Assembly (NCBI GenBank): GCA_937871645.1
Contig: CALMPZ010000057.1
Location: 1-7,810, forward strand
Direction of reading: 5' to 3'
DNA: 7,810 nucleotides
DNA from: an uncultured Polymorphobacter sp.
Lineage (GTDB): Bacteria; Pseudomonadota; Alphaproteobacteria; Sphingomonadales; Sphingomonadaceae
The position numbers and the translations under genes were made by a program. Shown one piece after another: positions 5,687 to 7,810 of the stretch. Within the stretch, counting starts at the first letter, position 1. Each line of letters begins with the position of its first letter. The notes under the pieces are model-generated. The model saw nothing but the letters and a program-made list of their open reading frames with translations. It made no database searches and was not told where the DNA came from.

Positions 5687-6826
5687 ATGCTCCGCTCTGC
5701 TTGCCGCCTGGCGGCCGCCGCCGCGCTGATCGCCTTCGCGCCGCCTGCAATGTTGCAGGCGGCGCCGGTGTCATCGCCAGTGTCATCGTCAGTGCTGTTC
5801 AACGATTCGCATTTCCACCTGACCAACTATGTCCAGCAGGGCACACCGATCCGCGACTATCTGGCGATCATGGGCGACAAGATCGGCCGCTCGACGCTGT
5901 TCGGCATCCCGCTGCAGCAGCAGTGGGATTACGCCAACACCGGCAATTTCGCGCCGACCTATTACCTGCAGTCCGACGCGCCGCTCTATTATTACTCGTT
6001 CACCGACGCCTATATTGCCATGCAGTATCTGTCGCTGGCACCCGCCGAACGCGCGCGGCTCGACCCGATGATCACCGGCTTCGACCCCGCCGACATGTAT
6101 GCGGTCGACCATATCCGCCGCGTGCTGACGACCTTTCCCGGCGTATTTTCGGGGATCGGCGAGTTTTCGATCCACAAGGAGTTCGTCTCGGCGAAAATCG
6201 CCGGCGGCCCCGCCAGCCTGACCAATCCGGCGCTCGACCGCATCCTTGATTTCGCCGGCGAGGCGGGGCTGGTGGTCATCCTGCATAACGATATCGATGC
6301 GCCGTTTGCCAAGGGCGACAGCCTGCCGAACAGCCTGGTCCAGATGCGCGACCTGCTGCTGCGCCATCCGAACACGACGATCATCTGGGCGCACACCGGG
6401 CTCGGCCGTGTCGTCAAGCCGGCGCCGGCGAGTGCCGGCGGCGAAATTGGCGAACGCTCGCTGGCGCACCTCGATGTCATGGACAAGCTGCTCGACAATC
6501 CGGCGATGCGCCACGTCTATCTCGATATTTCGTGGGACGAGGTGGCGAAATATGCCGTGGCCTCGCCCGACAGCATCAAGCGCACGGCGGACTTCATCAA
6601 CCGCCACCAGGACCGCATCCTGTTCGGCACCGACAATGTCGCGCCCAAGGATCAGGCGACGCAGTTGCGCGTGTTCGACTTGTGGAAGCCGGTGTTCGAC
6701 CAACTGACACCGGAAGCGAGCTACGCAGTGCGCATCGGCAACTACAACCGCCTGTTTGACAAGGCGCGCCTTGATGTGCGGAAATGGGAAAAGGCCAATG
6801 TGGCCACGGTGAAGGCATCGAAGTGA
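5687..6826 (+). CDS. Secreted metal-dependent hydrolase, amidohydrolase-2-like TIM barrel
   Basis: This 379-residue protein has a Sec-type signal peptide (residues ~1-25, L-Q-A before A26). The mature domain carries an amidohydrolase metal site: H42-x-H44 in D-S-H-F-H-L, E159 in G-I-G-E-F (usual bridging or ligand position), H200 in L-H-N-D, H236 in W-A-H-T-G and D316 in F-G-T-D-N. Such enzymes hydrolyse amide or ester bonds, or decarboxylate, around one or two bound metal ions. The region between the HxH and G-I-G-E motifs (residues ~45-155) is long and Tyr-rich (Y92-Y93, Y101-Y103, Y109, Y114) and may line a substrate pocket. The start lies 10 bases after the glutaminase stop with only a poor ribosome site, so translation is probably coupled. 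The signal peptide supports this start over longer in-frame openings inside the glutaminase gene. The substrate is unknown. Confidence 0.85.
   Translation: MLRSACRLAAAAALIAFAPPAMLQAAPVSSPVSSSVLFNDSHFHLTNYVQQGTPIRDYLAIMGDKIGRSTLFGIPLQQQWDYANTGNFAPTYYLQSDAPLYYYSFTDAYIAMQYLSLAPAERARLDPMITGFDPADMYAVDHIRRVLTTFPGVFSGIGEFSIHKEFVSAKIAGGPASLTNPALDRILDFAGEAGLVVILHNDIDAPFAKGDSLPNSLVQMRDLLLRHPNTTIIWAHTGLGRVVKPAPASAGGEIGERSLAHLDVMDKLLDNPAMRHVYLDISWDEVAKYAVASPDSIKRTADFINRHQDRILFGTDNVAPKDQATQLRVFDLWKPVFDQLTPEASYAVRIGNYNRLFDKARLDVRKWEKANVATVKASK
5768..5791 (+). repeat. Two-copy 12-bp tandem repeat after the hydrolase signal peptide
   Basis: GTGTCATCGCCA and GTGTCATCGTCA are adjacent and differ at one base. 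They encode V-S-S-P-V-S-S-S at residues 28-35, a flexible spacer between the leader and the barrel. The repeat is in frame, so copy-number change would lengthen or shorten the linker without breaking the gene. Confidence 0.6.
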
Positions 6827-7810
6827 AGCTATTGGCGGTACTGCTGGCGTCAACATTTGCAGTGCCTGCCATTGCGCAATCGGCACCGGCGGCGTCCGAC
6901 CGCCAGAGTGTCGAGGCGCAGATCAAGGAGTTGCGCGCCATGCGCGACAGCCTTGCCACGCAAATGAACACGTTTGACGGCAAGATAATTGCGCTCGAAA
7001 ACCAGCTTCAGGCGTCACTGCCGGCCCAGCCGGCTACGGCGCCGACAGCCACGCCAAAGCCTGCACCTGTGGCAACGGCAAGCGCCGCGCCGGCAGCGCC
7101 CGCAGTCGTGACCGGTGCGGCAACGGCAGCGGCAGTTGCGCCCGCTGCGCCAGCTGCCGACACCATCAAGGTCGCCGCGCGCGATGCCGACGTCACCAAT
7201 GACGCCTATCTGTTCAAGCCGAAGACCTGGGGTGTGCGCGAGCCCGGCAAGGGCTTCGTCGTCGCGCGCACCGATACCGGCGAGCTCGACGTCACGCTCG
7301 TCACCTATTTTCGCTACCTCAACCAGAAAGCGCTCGACCCGGACTACACATTCTATTTCGGCAAGACCGTGCCGCTCAATCTCAACGAGGATTTCCAGCT
7401 CAACAAGGTCAATCTGACGTTCAAGGGCTGGCTGTTCGACGAGCGCTTCCGTTACCTGATCTTCCTGTGGACCAACAACGCCACGCAGGGCGACAGCGGG
7501 TCACTCGTCATCGCCGGCTGGATGGGATATCAATTCAAGGACTGGCTGTTCGTCGGCGCCGGCATCGATGCGCTGCCGTCGACACGGTCGACCACCGGCA
7601 ACTATCCGAACTGGTTGCGCAACGACAACCGACCCATGGCGGACGAATTCTTTCGCGGATCCTATACCACCGGCATCTGGGTGGATGGGCGGTTTGCCGA
7701 AAAATTCCAGTACCGTGTGATGCTGGGCAACAACCTCAGCACGCTGGGGGTCAGCGCGGCGCAGCTTTATCCCGGCCTCGACACCGCATCGGCGTATCTG
7801 CGCTGGATGC
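6823..7810 (+). CDS. Second outer-membrane porin with coiled coil, 3' end beyond window
   Basis: The GTG at 6823 overlaps the hydrolase stop as GTGA and has GAAGG (6811-6815) 7 bases upstream. The frame is open for 329 codons to the window edge. Residues 1-18 form a short Sec signal peptide ending A-I-A before Q19. A Glu/Leu/Gln-rich helix with heptad character follows (~28-64), then a long Ala/Pro/Thr linker (~65-112), then barrel-like alternating sequence, for example V-T-L-V-T-Y-F-R-Y-L-N and L-T-F-K-G-W-L-F-D-E-R-F. This repeats the architecture of the first porin, but the barrels do not look closely related: this one resembles OprO/OprP-type or related porins, judged by eye. Both linkers contain P-V-A-T-A-S. 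It is the fourth gene of the operon and may give a second solute specificity. The C-terminal strand cannot be inspected. Confidence 0.82.
   Translation, partial: MKLLAVLLASTFAVPAIAQSAPAASDRQSVEAQIKELRAMRDSLATQMNTFDGKIIALENQLQASLPAQPATAPTATPKPAPVATASAAPAAPAVVTGAATAAAVAPAAPAADTIKVAARDADVTNDAYLFKPKTWGVREPGKGFVVARTDTGELDVTLVTYFRYLNQKALDPDYTFYFGKTVPLNLNEDFQLNKVNLTFKGWLFDERFRYLIFLWTNNATQGDSGSLVIAGWMGYQFKDWLFVGAGIDALPSTRSTTGNYPNWLRNDNRPMADEFFRGSYTTGIWVDGRFAEKFQYRVMLGNNLSTLGVSAAQLYPGLDTASAYLRWM

Noticed and set aside
4459..5826. A 455-codon open frame on the minus strand opposite the glutaminase gene
   Set aside because: It is longer than the gene it mirrors, but it is Arg/His/Ala-rich with no domain, starts without a ribosome site, and runs against a gene with full catalytic motifs. 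It is a by-product of GC-rich codon use.
5789..6886. A 365-codon open frame on the minus strand opposite the hydrolase
   Set aside because: Same reason: Arg/Val/His-rich composition, no motif, and the plus-strand frame has a signal peptide and metal ligands.
1..7810. tRNA, rRNA, CRISPR arrays, insertion sequences or phage genes
   Set aside because: No cloverleaf, no spaced repeat series, no transposase-like protein and no long terminal inverted repeats were seen.

Overview
This is a high-GC window with strongly G/C-biased third codon positions. It most likely comes from an alphaproteobacterium, and the style of the porins and the gene neighbourhood suggest Sphingomonadales. That placement is an inference from protein flavour, not from a marker gene.

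Layout. (1) Positions 1-709 hold the 3' end of an operon on the + strand: the C-terminal part of an APH-like phosphotransferase, followed by a small protein of unrecognised family whose ATG overlaps the phosphotransferase stop. (2) Positions 710-915 are a short convergent spacer in which I see no gene and no convincing terminator. (3) Positions 916-1908 on the - strand encode an AraC-type regulator with an arabinose-binding-like N-terminal domain. It probably starts at a TTG with a good Shine-Dalgarno, not at the upstream ATG. (4) Positions 1909-2030 are a divergent regulatory region with TGTCA half-sites spaced 21 bp apart. (5) Positions 2031-2978 encode a cytoplasmic TauD/TfdA-type Fe(II)/2-oxoglutarate dioxygenase. 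(6) Positions 2979-3115 carry a probable promoter whose spacer contains a perfect 10-bp palindrome, with two more small palindromes just after it. (7) From 3116 to the end of the window runs a tightly packed operon: a DcaP-like outer-membrane porin, a Tat-targeted glutaminase, a secreted metal-dependent hydrolase of the amidohydrolase (TIM-barrel) class, and a second coiled-coil-bearing porin that is cut by the window end. The overlaps are ATGA at 4594-4597 and GTGA at 6823-6826, with a 10-base gap between the glutaminase and the hydrolase.

How the genes may work together (inference). Two outer-membrane channels flank two exported hydrolases, which suggests a module that admits a solute, cleaves it in the periplasm, and passes the products inward. 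The glutaminase keeps every catalytic position I can map, so one step probably hydrolyses a gamma-carboxamide of glutamine or a glutamine-like compound. The secreted hydrolase has a full metal-ligand set and would act on a second bond of an unknown substrate. The AraC-type regulator and the dioxygenase next door may supply sensing and cytoplasmic oxidation of a released product. That link rests on proximity and orientation only. The substrate is unknown, and this porin-glutaminase-hydrolase-porin arrangement is the most interesting part of the window.
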